Assembly (NCBI RefSeq): GCF_027942865.1
Contig: NC_134529.1
Coordinates: forward strand, 16,668,467 to 16,732,466
Direction: 5' to 3'
Source of the DNA: Odontesthes bonariensis
Taxonomy: Eukaryota; Chordata; Actinopteri; Atheriniformes; Atherinopsidae
DNA length: 64,000 nucleotides
Shown: piece by piece, positions 25,201 through 36,763 of the stretch
Numbering within the stretch: the stretch's first letter is position 1
Layout: every line of letters begins with the position of its first letter
Position numbers and translations under genes: made by a program
Notes under the pieces: generated by a model
The model's database searches: none
The model's input: the letters and a program-made list of their open reading frames with translations, nothing else
What the model was told of the DNA's origin: nothing

Positions 25201-28200
25201 AGTTCTGCTTTGTAAGAAAACCACCTCCCCATCCTCCCACCCCACCCCCGGGCTGCTACTGTCTTTCTCTTTCCCCCCTCATTTTTGACTCTTTACTGTC
25301 AGCGCTCGAGACAGATGGAGTCCGTGATGGGTGTATATTTCTAGCCCTTTGCCAGTGGAGGGTTTTGTTCGGGGAGCAGAGCGGCGGTGAGAGGCGCCCG
25401 CACACACAGCAGATACCCACCTGAGGGAAATGGGAGAGGAGGAAAGAAAGGGACTTTTTTTTTTTTTTTTTTATGCAGACGTCAAAAACATTTGACTCAA
25501 ACTCCCGAAATGTCACCAAAAATACATAAAATGTAACAAAACACGTTGCGGCGAACAAAAGGTATTCTTGACTGGAAAAATTAACATCGTGGAAAGCGTT
25601 CAAATTGGCCGCCCTGTTGTTCCTCATCGGTGTCGGATAAGGCTCAGTGCTTTTACTTAGGAATTATACGGCAGTTAATGATCAGACAGCTGTCAGAAAA
25701 GCTCTCAATGAAATTAAACTAACTTTAGGCTGCTGAGGGCTGAACTGGAATAACTTGTGACACCAGCCACTCCAAACCAGTATTTCTCAAGCAACTCTTC
25801 AATAACGCAGAGATGTGCATCAACCTTTCTCATCCCTGTCATGACCCATATATACAGATGGAGGAGGCTGCATAGCTTCCAAAACACCAATCCACCTTAA
25901 CTACTCGGACGTTTTCAACAAAAAAATAAAAAATCACCATTACAGATATAGAAACTAATCTCTCATCGGGATAAGACTTTCTGAAGTCTTATAGACAACT
26001 GGACATCTGGTCTGAATACCCAGTGGTCAGTTTGCAGTTTTATACCCTCTGGCTGTGAATATCAGTGTTGCTCTTTTGGTCTAGGGTTGCGGAGCAACTG
26101 TCCTGGATGCTCAACCTCAGCTTCCCGTAATCTCCAACTGTAGCACTCGTACAGTGGGTGTCCACAATAACAATATTAATTATTAAACCTTTTATTACAA
26201 CGGCGTTAATTGTGGCCAAGAAAATGACTTCTCCAGTGAGGGGATGAAACAAAACCACCAATGAATCAATTGCTTCATCTGCGCAAATTTAGGGCGGCTC
26301 AGAACAATCCAACAGGAACATTGCGACTCATATCACTCTTCTCCTTCATTCCCCAGCCTATGTGAGATGTCTCTGTGCTTATGTAATTGTGTCTCTGTTT
26401 TGCTTCCTTATTAAGAAAGTTTTCTGTCTTGGAAACCGGCTCAATCACTTTGTTTCCTAGAGATTTGAAATGGTAGACCCAAACCAGTTTCACCCGCTGA
26501 GGCTGGAGAGGTTTGCTTTGCTCAGCATAAAGACTGGAAACACTGGAAAAGAGTTAGCCAAGCCCAGTTTTAACAAAACCCATTAGCTACCAACTCTAAT
26601 TATTACCCCATCTTTTAAAAAATGTAATTATTATTCTAAAATTAATTGAAAAAAATAAAAAGTGAAGTAATTGTACAGAGATAGAGCTAGGCTAACTGTC
26701 TCCCATCTTTTTGCTAGCTGACTTAGCTTCTGTAGCATGTACCACAAAAGAAATAAATATATTTGTCAAATATGGGGTCTTGTTCTTAAAGTTCGCAACC
26801 ATGAGACAGTTGGCAGTAAAATCAGTTGATGAAAAGAAACACGTAGGCTCAAAAATATTTGTCTAATCAAATTTAAGCAAAGATTCTCAGATGCAGTAGA
26901 AAAATTCCCATTAAAAAATCAGATCCAGAGTCCTGCATGTTTTACCTCCCTACCTGTTGCTTTATTCCAAAAAGGATCCTTTCAGTTACTGAGAAGTTTT
27001 GGAATTTTTGCAGATCAACCTTCTTCTTTTTTATTATTAAAAGAAATAAGAAGAAGAGGACATGTGCAGAGAAAAAGGAAATATTGTTAATTATAATCGG
27101 AATCCCCTAAATGAGATGACGGTCATCGCAAGACTGAAGACAAAAAGTAAATTCTGGACTGTGGCATTGCTAAAGCTATAGGTTGACATGGTGGGAGAGA
27201 CTGTAACAGGAGACAAAGAAAAAAAAATGGTAGCGAAGAGATGCGTTCTCCAATTAAAATGGCTATTTAAAAAAGAAAAAAAGACTGTCCCTTCCTAGCA
27301 GCGTAATGGCCGTGTCACATCAGCTCTGCGTGAGTGGCAGGACACGCAGTCCCCATCGCTGGGAGAACCGGGGTCCTGGGCAAAGTGTCCCAGGCCATCT
27401 GAGTTCTTTGCCTTGGGGGAGGTGAGTGTGACGGGGCAAGTGTCCTGCCTGCTCCCCCTTCTCTGCGTCTGCTCTTATCAGGCAGATTGACAGTGATGTG
27501 GTCTGAAGTCTGAAGGCCAGACTGGCAGATGAGCTGGCTAAAGACCAACTGCCCTCTTTGTTTTGGCCTTTTTTTTTTTTTTTTTTGAGTCCATGATGCA
27601 AGTTGGCTGTCGAATACGAGTGCGTTTTAGTCGACTGTGGTGTTACTGCCAAGTTGACATGATATGAAGTGTAGCTGAGGAAACTCGGCTATGAATGTGG
27701 AGAATCCCGTTGGCATAATAGGCCGGGTTATCTGTTTCTAGAATTAACGCCAATAGACAGAGAGGAGGACCAAAGTTTTCAAAGAAAAGGGAATATGTAG
27801 AGCTGTGGCAGACTCATTTTTTTGTGTTTGAACCACAGCCAATTGTTCCCCATAGAACTGTCCTCGCATACGGGAAACAATCTGTGATGAAGCTCTGCAT
27901 TAACAGGTAGAAATGGCAATGACGAAAGAGCTTGACGTTGGCCTCTCAAAACCCAAAGAAAACGCATAGAGAAACCAAGTGACAGTGAAGCTCATTATCA
28001 CTCTTCTCCCCAATCTCCATAGGGCTCAGTACAAAGCTTCCCGATCCTTGTATTCTAACCAGTTGAGGCTACCAATTAATTATCCTGCTCATCCTACCTT
28101 TAGACGAACTGCTCCGGAGCTTCCCGAGCAAGAGCACATAATCAGCCTACTTTACATTGTAGAGGAGTGGATTAGAGCAATTCAAAGTCCATGTCCTTTT

Positions 28201-30192
28201 GCTCCTCCTCGTCTTTGTCAAATATGTCGTTTTTCTGAACTGTGACTGATCGAGGTGCATGCGCAGTTGTAGCTGACTTATAGATATTTTTTTTTTAGGC
28301 TGCACGCAGAGGGACCTGCTGGACCCTTGGGGACTTTTGCTCATGAGGAAATTCACATCACACAGTCTTCGGGCATTGAGGAAACCCTAAAATACCTCTA
28401 AAAGTTCTAAAAGACTCAAACTGTCTGGTCTGAACATGTCCGTTAATGTCAGCTACAACTGGCCACGATTGGTTTCCAAAGGCAGAAATAGTTGATTGTT
28501 TAAAGGTGGTTTTGTTTAGTATGTTAGAACTCACTTTTCAAATGTGTTTCCATCTCCCTTCATGGCCATAATTTATTTTTTCTTCAAAAAAGCCAAAAAA
28601 CATATTTTTTTTCCTTTTGTCTAATTTTATTTTTGCTGTTTCCATCTCTCTTTTCTCATGTAATACTTCAAAATACACGTAATTAAAAAAAATTTAAAAA
28701 ACGAAAACGATGATAGAGCTTCTGGAAACTGTCCTCCCTGTTGTATTCATTTCTGTTTTATGTTGGTTTAACGAATATTGGTCCCTGAAATCTATCAGTA
28801 AATTGCTCGAGGTTTCATCAAACACTGACTCACACAGGTCTTTCTTCCTGGTCGATGGCTCTGCACTAGAATACTGATCCCTATTGAGCAATTAAATTGT
28901 GCACTGACAGCACTTCCAATCAATCAAGGGGGGATAGCGGAGAAATGGGTGCCAGTGGCGTCGCCGCGGTGATTGTAAAGAGCGGTGGCTCCTGATAACA
29001 ATCGCCAATACTGTCAAAAATACAAACACCTCCTCCTCCTCCTCCCCCAGCTCTGTAAAATCACCCGTTTAATTACAGTAAACGTGTGTGTGAGAGTGTG
29101 TGTGCAGGTTTATGCGGGGGCAGTTAGTGGGTTTAATCATACTCCAGTGGGGTGTAATTGTCAATCAAAGTAGGTGTGTCCTACAGAGAGCAATTCATTT
29201 TACCACCAATTCACTCCTCCTGTCCTTTATTATGCCCTTTGCTGTGTGGCCGTTTCGTAAAAGTAAAATCCTTCTTCTACCGGCACATTCTCCATTACAG
29301 CTATTAATATAAAGTCCACCCCAAATCTCTGCCAGACTGCCAGGCAAAATGTCCGATTTCAAATTCTTTAACCCTCATGATATGAGCTAATGGGATCTGT
29401 GATTACTCCCTCTCTAACAAATGCTTTCAAAGTCAACGTTCAGCCCCTAAGCTTGCAGTAATCCATCCATCCATCCATTGTAACCGTTATTTTGAAAAAC
29501 CTTCTTTTGTTTCTATGTTACTCAAGCTAGCGACCACCTTCCCTTCATGCCTTCTTATCCGCTTCCCTCTCCAGGCTTCCCCTCGCTGTCTCTCGCAGAC
29601 CAGATGAGTCTGTTGCAAAGCGGCTGGATGGAGATCTTGATCCTCCGCGTGGTGTTCCGCTCGCTGGCCTTGGAGGACAAGCTGGTTTACGCAGAAGACT
29701 ACATCATGGACGAGGAGCAGTCGAAACTGGCTGGTCTGCTCGACCTCAACAACGCCATCCTGCAGCTGGTGAAAAAATACAAAAGCATGGGACTGGAGAA
29801 GGAGGAGTTTGTGGTCCTGAAAGCCATCGCACTCGCCAATTCAGGTGCTGAGCTGGTTATTACAGAGACTTGGCTTTGTCGCTGCACATTAGGCTTTGTT
29901 GGAAGAATTGACCTTAGATTCACGATTTCATTTTTTTTTTCTTTCAGACTCCATGCAAATTGAGGACTCGGAGGCGGTTCAGAGACTCCAGGACGTCCTT
30001 CACGGGGCCCTGCAGGACTACGAGGCCGTGCACCACCCAGAGGATCCTCGGCGTGCAGGCAAGATGATCATGACCCTCCCCCTTCTCCGTCAGACGGCCG
30101 CTCGCGCCGTCCAGCACTTCTGCAGCATCAAACAGGACGGCCGTGTGCCCATGCACAAATTATTCCTCGAACTGCTGGAGGCCAAGGTCTGA
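9482..30192 (+). CDS. esrrg: estrogen-related receptor, gamma type (8 coding exons)
   Basis: An orphan nuclear receptor that binds single extended half-sites (TNAAGGTCA) and activates transcription constitutively. Exons: 9482-9537, 14819-15070, 15177-15334, 16301-16417, 22431-22541, 23643-23825, 29575-29844, 29948-30192. All join in frame to about 460 aa; human ERR-gamma has 458. The N-terminus [15 protein letters not shown] matches the gamma-specific start. The DNA-binding domain has both zinc fingers, the P-box EACKA and the C-terminal extension [16 protein letters not shown]. The ligand-binding domain ends in the AF-2 helix [10 protein letters not shown]. The adjacent usherin tail repeats the human ESRRG-USH2A neighbourhood. 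The DNA- and ligand-binding domains carry more substitutions than I expect for a plain ERR-gamma orthologue, so it could be a diverged teleost duplicate (esrrga/esrrgb) or the fish-specific esrrd. The family call is secure; the paralogue letter is not. Confidence 0.9.
10160..10445 (-). mobile_element. Tc1-like transposase C-terminal fragment
   Basis: The minus strand, read in shifting frames, gives remnants of a Tc1-like transposase C-terminus: an [13 protein letters not shown] block near 10400-10430, then a VKE...EHE segment with a stop where the family has tryptophan, then an HMDWPP-like motif near 10335. Frameshifts and stops show it is dead. It lies antisense to the ERR gene in intron 1. 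Confidence 0.6.
13368..13391. repeat. (TG)n microsatellite
   Basis: About 12 TG units in ERR intron 1. Confidence 0.9.
14819..15070 (+). CDS. esrrg: ERR coding exon 2 (N-terminal AF-1 region)
   Basis: Acceptor TTCTGCAG|GC. Encodes a Ser/Pro-rich segment with IKREPSSP, the phospho-sumoyl motif (psi-K-x-E-x-x-S-P) conserved in ERR N-termini. It contains the second in-frame ATG at 14832 (A at -3), which matches the start of the short ERR-gamma isoform. Donor AACAG|GTTGAT. Confidence 0.88.
15177..15334 (+). CDS. esrrg: ERR coding exon 3 (first zinc finger)
   Basis: Encodes (R)[16 protein letters not shown], then [20 protein letters not shown] with the four zinc-binding cysteines of finger one and the P-box EACKA. 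The acceptor CCAG|GAG|G gives two AGs three bases apart (exon start 15177 or 15180), which adds or omits one arginine. Donor CAGG|GTAAGA. Confidence 0.95.
16301..16417 (+). CDS. esrrg: ERR coding exon 4 (second zinc finger)
   Basis: Encodes [20 protein letters not shown] and then [19 protein letters not shown], with all four cysteines of finger two. The acceptor has a clean pyrimidine tract, CCCCTCCAG|GT. Positions around [13 protein letters not shown] differ from the usual FMKCLKVGMLKEG of ERR-beta/gamma. Confidence 0.95.
21770..21831. repeat. (CA)n/(GCAC)n microsatellite
   Basis: About 60 bp of nearly pure CA with interspersed CG units at the left end. Confidence 0.95.
22141..22203. repeat. 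(TA)31 microsatellite
   Basis: Sixty-three bases of uninterrupted TA, ending about 230 bp before an ERR splice acceptor. It is self-complementary and can form cruciforms or hairpins. Confidence 0.98.
22431..22541 (+). CDS. esrrg: ERR coding exon 5 (C-terminal extension and hinge)
   Basis: Encodes [19 protein letters not shown], the extension that reads the 5' flank of the half-site, and then a hinge [17 protein letters not shown]. Acceptor TACGCAG|GT, donor ACAT|GTACGT. Confidence 0.93.
23643..23825 (+). CDS. esrrg: ERR coding exon 6 (start of ligand-binding domain)
   Basis: Encodes [20 protein letters not shown] and [20 protein letters not shown], i.e. helices 1-3. Two in-frame acceptors, TCTTAG at 23641-23642 and TCTCTAG at 23650-23651, give alternative starts nine bases apart (23643 or 23652). 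Donor CCCCG|GTATGA. ERR-gamma usually has VVIIGW where this gene has VVNIGW. Confidence 0.92.
23826..29574 (+). other. ERR intron 6
   Basis: A 5.7 kb intron splitting the ligand-binding domain. It holds a mixed (TG)n/(TA)n run at about 24038-24098, T- and A-runs near 25456 and 27570, and a short (CATC)n patch near 29461. No gene is recognised. Confidence 0.6.
29458..29492 (-). repeat. (ATCC)n patch, possible tail of a LINE fragment
   Basis: Four CATC units followed by TGTAACCGTTAT. On the minus strand this resembles the GGATG-type tail and pre-tail of teleost non-LTR elements. It is too short to classify. Confidence 0.3.
29575..29844 (+). CDS. esrrg: ERR coding exon 7 (ligand-binding domain helices 4-9)
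   Basis: Encodes [50 protein letters not shown] and [15 protein letters not shown]. Pocket residues of ERR-gamma such as the Arg of FRSL, the Tyr of LVYAED and the Asn of LNNA are kept. An Arg replaces the usual Gly in LILGVV. Acceptor CCTCTCCAG|GC, donor TTCAG|GTGCTG. Confidence 0.95.
29948..30192 (+). CDS. esrrg: ERR coding exon 8 (ligand-binding domain C-terminus, AF-2)
   Basis: Encodes [20 protein letters not shown] through [20 protein letters not shown] to [13 protein letters not shown] and TGA. The AF-2 coactivator helix is intact. Confidence 0.96.
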
Positions 30193-31640
30193 TCAGAACA
30201 CGGACAGACGTGATCTTTTGTCCCGATCCAAGAGGTTAGGACGACAGGGAACGAAGGACAACGGGTAACGGGTAACGGGGGGGTGGGGGGTGGGGGGGGT
30301 TGGACTGGTTAGTCAAACCTGCGTAAGCATGCTGACCCGCTTTGAAGGATGAAGAAAGATGGACGGACGGTGTAAAAGCAGAAGAGTCGCCTTCTACAGA
30401 TATTTCCAGTTACATGCCAAACATAGTTTCTTTTCTGAAAAGACCACCTGATACTTGAAGATCCTCGTGGATTATTTTGTTCATCTCGAAAGCCTGTAAA
30501 ATCTGCATTCTTGTGCGTTTAGAGAACTTTTTTTCTGATTTGGTGTAAGTTATCCTTTTTGTATAGGGAAAGGTCAGCGTGTCCTAAGAGGCGTCCGGTT
30601 TAGTCTTGCCAAAGAGTAACGGCTCGTGCGATTGAATAATACCAGCAAATGTCCACAGTAAAGTGACGTGGCCTGTGAGACGTTCACAAAAAAAAAAAAA
30701 CCTGCTTCCTTGCCCGGTTGTGCATCGAACAACTATATCCGTCTCCTCACTGCATTCGTGCACATGGGATTAAAGGGAAGCGAGGAGGTGACACCACAAT
30801 AAGCGGCCTCCTGGTTCAAGCAAACAATTTCAGGGAATGAGTACTTAATGTCATGATGCAACTGAATGACAGAAAAGTAATATTTATTAAAAAGTGACTG
30901 TTCTTTTTGGTTTCTTTTGCTTATAAACGAGCAACTGCAGTGGACGATGTGTTTTTTTTCTTCTTCTTTTTAAAGATTTTTATCTGATATCGTTGTGAGA
31001 CGTTTTCTTTTTACTAGCTTCTCTGCTACAGCACTGAAACCTACATCATATCATGACATTAGAGACAACCTGATTATAAGTGGAATCTGTGCTTGTGGAA
31101 TCTGTACTGAGGATCATAATGTTGTAGAATTGTGTAGAAGACTCATATGACTTTATGTAAAAAAAAAAAAGGCTGCCATACTGTATATCCTGGATTTAGG
31201 GAGACGCTTGATGTCTTTTCTATGGTAGAAGTCTGTGTGTAGGATAAAATTTGTGCACTACTTTTCCTTTTAGCCATAACGTTTTGGGGGAACCTGGCTC
31301 TGTTAATCTGTTAGCGTGTGTTGTGTGAAGAGTCTCTGAAATGTGTCTTTTGCCGCCCGTGTTGAACGAAGGGATTAAACGTGGGAGGAGTCTCGGCTGT
31401 GACGCTGCTTGTCTGACTCGAGGCACCGTGAGGCGGGCTTATTTTTGTGAAAGATGATCAGACGTGGCAGCGATGCGGATGTTTAAATATTTGTCCGGTG
31501 AGATTTTGCTGTATATACATCTTGTCTTATGCCAACGGATGTGTTTTAAAAATGCAAATAAGCTTTGTCTGGATGAGCTGTGCCGTTGCTGTTTCATTCT
31601 CAGGTGGATTTTTTGGCAATAAAAACGATCCCCTCAATGC
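30193..31640 (+). other. ERR 3'UTR
   Basis: A 1.4 kb stretch from the stop to the best polyadenylation signal. It contains a G-rich run at about 30278-30299 and A-runs at 30688 and 31160. The reading frame at 31447-31896 has no family resemblance and is taken as chance. Confidence 0.55.
31618..31623 (+). terminator. AATAAA polyadenylation signal, ERR gene
   Basis: A canonical hexamer about 1.43 kb after the stop codon, the most convincing one downstream of the gene. Confidence 0.5.
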
Positions 31641-33645
31641 AAAAGCTCATAATCTCCCAGTGTCATCTTCTTCACTAAAGCGAAGAGGGGGGTCTGGAGC
31701 AAATTCATTAAGAGCTGGTAAGTGGGTGCAGTCTATTCTGCACAGTCTGACAATGGACTGTTATTTCCAAGTATGGCCCATTATGGCCCATCAAAGCCAT
31801 CCGAGCCCAGTTGGATGGAGATTTATAATTAACAGCCATAATGTAATGAAGTCTAACAGTGGCCTCAGAGAGAGCTGGTCATCAGTTGCCTGTTGAGGCT
31901 AATGGAAGCAGAGGCAAACAAACTCCTTCTCTAATTTACTGTTCATTGCCGTATTTCAGTAATGCTTTAATGCAATCCCTTTCATTTACAAGTTGTAGAG
32001 AAAAGCAGCATTTGATAATGTAGCGGTGGGCATTTTGTGAGTGTTCATCAATTAATTTGTCAACCGTTCTTCATGCGAAGCATCTGTAATGGCTTTGGGA
32101 TCTGCTCATGAACGATAGTGTTTTAAACTTCTTCAATCAGCGCCCACTTTAGACTCAGAGGCAACAAGGCCGCACCTTGTAGCCTTTTGTTCAAGCCGAT
32201 AACGTGGACACATTTCATATGATTAACATTTCATATGATTTGTGCACCGAGCCACGCTTTCTCAGTTACTTAGTAATAGATACTTCTTGGGATAAGTAGC
32301 TGATGCCAACAAATGCATTATTAAGCATCTACTAGAATCTGCTTTCATCAAATGCCTCAAAAACGAGCTGTTATGTATTCTAAATTGAGAGGAAGAATTG
32401 ATTTTTAAAAGAAACATATATAATAGAATTTCATCAGCTCCAATAACATTTAACAAGTACAACCCACTCCAGTTTGAAGGTATTTAGGTATAAGGGGAAA
32501 ACATGAGTAATATCTCAGATTCCACAGGCCTCAGGCAGCATGTTAAATGCAGGTAAGTTTGAAAAAGACTGAACAAGTATGGCTTGTTCGGAAGAATGGC
32601 CAGGAGAAAGCACGTGGCAGCACAGTGTGGGATTGCAAGGGTGGAATTCTGGATCGATGCGATGATCATACTGCACATCACTATGGCCATTATGTGGTGA
32701 AAATAACACACAAACGGCTCATACCAGCTGAGTCTGACAGTTGGGGTGGTGGAGGGGCTGGTTACTTTGGCCCGTCTGGCAGCCACGGAACCTGTGCACC
32801 GTGAGGTCATCGAGTTGACGAGCAACTCATGTGTTTACCAGAAAAACGTCAGCTGTGAGGCCCGTCTGTCTGACAGCTATAAAGCTTCTTTGAAACCCGA
32901 GTCAAGCCGCGGGCCGGTGAGCCCGAGCACAGCGGCAATATCTGCAACAGAGAGACGGGAAGAAAAGTAAAGAACCGAGGTGTTGCGGTGGTCCAGCCCT
33001 AAAGCTGTCTGATGTACCGCGGTGGGGCCTCAAAAGAGCTGCAAAACCTCAATGGACTGAAGCGGGGCACTGATGACGTCATGCCAAAACGCTGCTTCTG
33101 CGTTGTGCCTTTAGTTTGTGATGGATAAATAACCACCTGGTGGGATATGTCACGTGTTGATGCTTTTTTCATTCATTTCTGTATAATTCACCATTCTGAA
33201 TGGAAACCCCACAAATGAGCAACTCTCTGCTTTTGCAAGAAGATTAAAGGAGAAGCTTAACCTGACACAGTGAGGGTGGCTGAATCGATAGGAAGGCAAA
33301 TCAGAATCCAAGTGAACACATTTGTGCCGTATCCCTCCCCATCTGTCAGCAGAAGCCAAATAATCTCCTTCTTTATCTGTGCTCAAAACTCCTGGAGCGC
33401 ACCGAGGGATTTGGAGCAAGCTGGAGAAATTTTCACCACATCAGCCGTCAGTAAGTGAGTTAGCGATCCTGAGTGATACATCCCCGTATGTTCCTCTCCT
33501 TAAATGAGTTAGTATGTGTCTGGTGGCCGTGTTGCCCAGACACCCTGGTGATGGATGGGGCCCAGAGGAGATGGGCTGTAAAAAGAAAAAGAAAAAAAAA
33601 AAAAAGGCTGATTCTGGCACTCAAGGGTGAGATCACTTCCTCAAT

Positions 33646-33669
33646 AAAAAAAAAAAAAAAAAAAAAAAA
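33646..33669. repeat. poly(A) run
   Basis: About 24 consecutive A. Confidence 0.95.
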
Positions 33670-34387
33670 GCATTGTCCCGAATCACCACAGCAAGGTATG
33701 CATGCTGATTAGGGTATTAGATGGAGGATAGCTCCTCTGTAAAAATAAATCAAATGAGCTGAGAGTTGATATTGGGGGGGGGGGGGGCTATGATACAGAG
33801 CAGTGATGACAGAGACTGAGGACCAGCGGTTACAGATTACAAGGCAGCTAAATAATCCCTTTAATTTTCAAGGTTGTCTTTGATGTGTTACAGGCAGTGA
33901 CATTGCACTCAACTAACCTTAAAGTTTCTCCTTCAAAAGGCTCCCGAAATTGTCACGCGGCTGCCAGATTGTTTTGCATGATGTTTGTCCCTATGAAGAC
34001 ATATTCACAGATGTGGTACACGCGGATCGCCTCATGTGAAAATGTAAATTTGGATCTTGCAAACATGTCTATGTGGCGTTTTATTTTTTTTAACCTTCAC
34101 TCTAGAACTGTTAAGACTCGTGCGTAACAAACCTAAAAAATCCCACATAGTTTTTAAATACGACCGGATTCCATCACGATTCACATTAACGTTTCATATT
34201 GACCGAGCTTAAACTCCGAGAAGTCACGTGCCATTAAAAGGGGGGATTGTGATTCAGCGTGCTGGATCAGGGCAGAGCTTTTTGTATGCATCACTCTGTG
34301 ATATGAAGGTCAAGTTGCCTTTGACAAGTAAGTTGGAAAATAGGCCACATTGAGAGTTTGTTCGGGGGCCCCATTGTTCTGCCCAGA

Positions 34388-34410
34388 GTGTGTGTGTGTG
34401 TGTGTGTGTG
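34388..34410. repeat. (TG)n microsatellite
   Basis: About 11 TG units. Confidence 0.95.
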
Positions 34411-35489
34411 GCTTAAATTAGTCAACTTAAGGTAGAAGAACGAAACAAGACGGCAGAGCAGTAAAACATATTTAAAGGTCCAGATGCAAGTCCCAAAGTT
34501 TCACCCAGGGCAAGCTCATGTCTGTAATTTGTCCCGCTGCAGATGGGCAGACGCACGTTGGTGGGAAGTTGAGGATGAGACGGAGGAAGCGGACATCGTG
34601 CAACTGGTTTCAGTGCTGCAGTGAGGCTTTTAGCTGCGGACTGAGGATAAGGGGTACTGCAGCTTGGCTTGCATAACGACTTTCCTCTCTGCTGTCTTTG
34701 ACTCATTCAACCGGACATTTCCGTGCGGCGCCACTTCCACAAGACGCTTGGCGCCATCGTGTGGTTATGGAGCATATTGCCAGGGCACCACGCCGAACAT
34801 TTAGGTCATGTTGTTTTCAGATATATTTCAAGCTCATATTCGGTGGGGATGTTTCTCTTTTCCCTTCCACCCTCTTGCTTTTAAACACACGAATCCACCT
34901 GTGCACTTCCACCAATATAACAACTGCAAACTATTTTCCTACTGTCTATGTAGGCTCGTTAAGCCAACGTCGTAAAGCATACGCACACTGTGGTAAATAG
35001 TTTGAGATATTTTCTTTATGTTTTTTTTCACTTTATATTAGAAACCCGTTCAGCACTGGGCTACTTTTTGGAACACAATGAAATGAAAAGCCCAAACTGA
35101 ACAGCCTCGGGCGCATTGGATCGGAGACACTTTGGAGAGTTCAGTAGGCTATCCTGACATGAAAGGACAAACAGCTCTTCAGGTAAAGGGAAACCAGACA
35201 CCCGACTGTTACCATGGCACTGCTTAGGAAAAGCAAAGGTTGGTGGGAGTTTTTAGAGGCACCGAGGAACAGCCACGCAGTTTCTTAAGTTCTGACGCGA
35301 GATGCGTATTTTCTTCTTTGTTCTCCCTGGGAAATGTCAGCTGCGAGACTGGATAATCTAACTTTTTTTTTTTTTTTTTCCCCCACATCTCGTCTCTTCA
35401 GAGTGTAACGTCGAAGGAAGCCGGTCAGCAAGTAAAAGTATCAGGTGTGAAATATTGATGGGGCGACAGGTGTGATCCTAAACACTTGG

Positions 35490-35576
35490 CAGGTCTTTGG
35501 CCTTTTGATCGATGCGTCACTCGGCGCGGGGCTGCCAGCACCGCAGCCGCAGGCCGAACCACGGACCCCAGCACTG
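35490..35576 (+). other. CpG-rich patch with a splice donor, candidate first exon of the usherin-tail gene
   Basis: A short CG-rich stretch (several CGCG/GCCGC words) ending in a consensus donor, CACTG|GTGAGT, about 1 kb upstream of the usherin-tail exons. It is the only promoter-like patch between the ERR gene and those exons. The frame of its ATG at 35512 does not fit the two acceptors I considered downstream, so if used it is probably non-coding. Confidence 0.2.
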
Positions 35577-36559
35577 GTGAGTCCCCTCTGTCCCCCCTCC
35601 ACTCATTTACAATAAGAACTTTGGAATCAACTCTGTGGATATACACAAAAGTGACTTAGTGTGGAGGCTTGCGCCATTTCTGATGCCTAAAACTAGGCCA
35701 CACGGGCCACTATGTCTCCCGTTACTATGTTATCAGTTCCACAGCGCGCACGTGATCGTCTTTCGTTCTCACTGTATTAATTCGTGACATCTGTCAAATA
35801 TAAATCCTCCAGGGTGCGAGCTGTTTTAACTGAAGAACACATTTTCATGTAACTGTTTAGTGATAGGAGGGCTGTGTGTGTGTGAGACTGATCATCGATT
35901 CACTCCATTTGGACCATCTGAGGTACATTCACAAGAGGACACGAATTCATTCTGCTGTAAGGTGGTAAATCCTGGACATATGGGCTGATAATTGTGTTTT
36001 TACATGTAATATGTGACAAAATGCCGGTTAATCATTATTCTTTTAAAAAAAAATGTATATGAATAAAATCAATAAGATGTAGCCTGTGTGTTAGACTTGT
36101 AAAAGCCCTCAAACCCCTCTTACACAGAAGCAGGACAAATTAATATAAATAGGTTTTGAGCCTCTTTGTGTTGTCATTAGTGGATTCTTTCCTCTGGTTC
36201 TATGATTGTTTCGGTCTCATTTCAGTCATGTTGGGCCTGCTTGTGTTAATCCACCGTTCATTCATCCATTTTTCTGTTCCTGTGTCATCTTGTTCGGGGG
36301 TTGTAGGTTTGTGTTCATGTTGAATTCACTTTGCTGGCCTTTCATCTTCCGTCTACTCAGTCTTGAACTCGTTTTAGGAAACTTAGCGATTTGCATAATT
36401 TTCTATCTGTTTAAAGACATCTCTGTCCCACTTTGTGGTTGTTCAGAACTTTTTTTTCCATCACATTGTGATGGTCTGAATTTAGACTTGAGCCTTATCG
36501 GTCTGCTCCGTCATCCTTCCGTGACTAATCAAACCCTAAACAATTTGTATTTAATGCAG

Positions 36560-36763
36560 CATTTAAATACAAAGTTTGGGATTCCAGATTCACCGAGCCC
36601 CTCTCCTCCTGGAGGAGGAGCAGGGGGTGGAGGGGGTGGTGGTGATCGGGCAGAGGGAGGCCTGAAAAACCAGCAAGTCGTACAGGAACTGTGGTTCATT
36701 GTGGTGATGGCAGGCATCGCCCTGCTGCTGCTCGCCGTCGTGTTAGGCGTCACGCTTCATAAG
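36560..36763 (+). CDS. ush2a: usherin-tail exon A (Gly-rich linker and transmembrane helix)
   Basis: Pro/Ser-rich then poly-Gly, then a hydrophobic helix, ending LHK at donor AAG|GTAAGA. Acceptor TTAATGCAG at 36551-36559 is preceded by a good branch-site match (TGACTAAT). A second AG at 36586-36587 would start the exon at 36588. If the exon is instead a first exon, the ATG at 36554 is the nearest in-frame start. Confidence 0.65.

Larger units (their letters stand above)
31640..35400. other. intergenic, no gene recognised
   Basis: Between the ERR gene and the usherin-tail gene. I checked the open frames here for fibronectin type III or laminin G sequence that would belong to the missing usherin ectodomain and saw none. 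It contains an A24 run (33646-33669), a G14 run (about 33774-33787), a (TG)n run (34388-34410) and a tandem pair of ACATTTCATATGATT near 32211-32242. Confidence 0.5.

Noticed and set aside
31447..31896. A 149-codon plus-strand open frame
   Set aside because: It starts in the likely ERR 3'UTR, runs past the AATAAA signal and has no family resemblance; taken as chance.
32484..32825. Overlapping open frames on both strands between the ERR and usherin-tail genes, considered as missing usherin exons
   Set aside because: No fibronectin III or laminin-type pattern and no consistent splice sites.
35512..35576. ATG-containing CpG-rich patch as a coding first exon of the usherin tail
   Set aside because: Its reading phase at the donor does not match either plausible acceptor at 36560 or 36588; kept only as a candidate non-coding exon.
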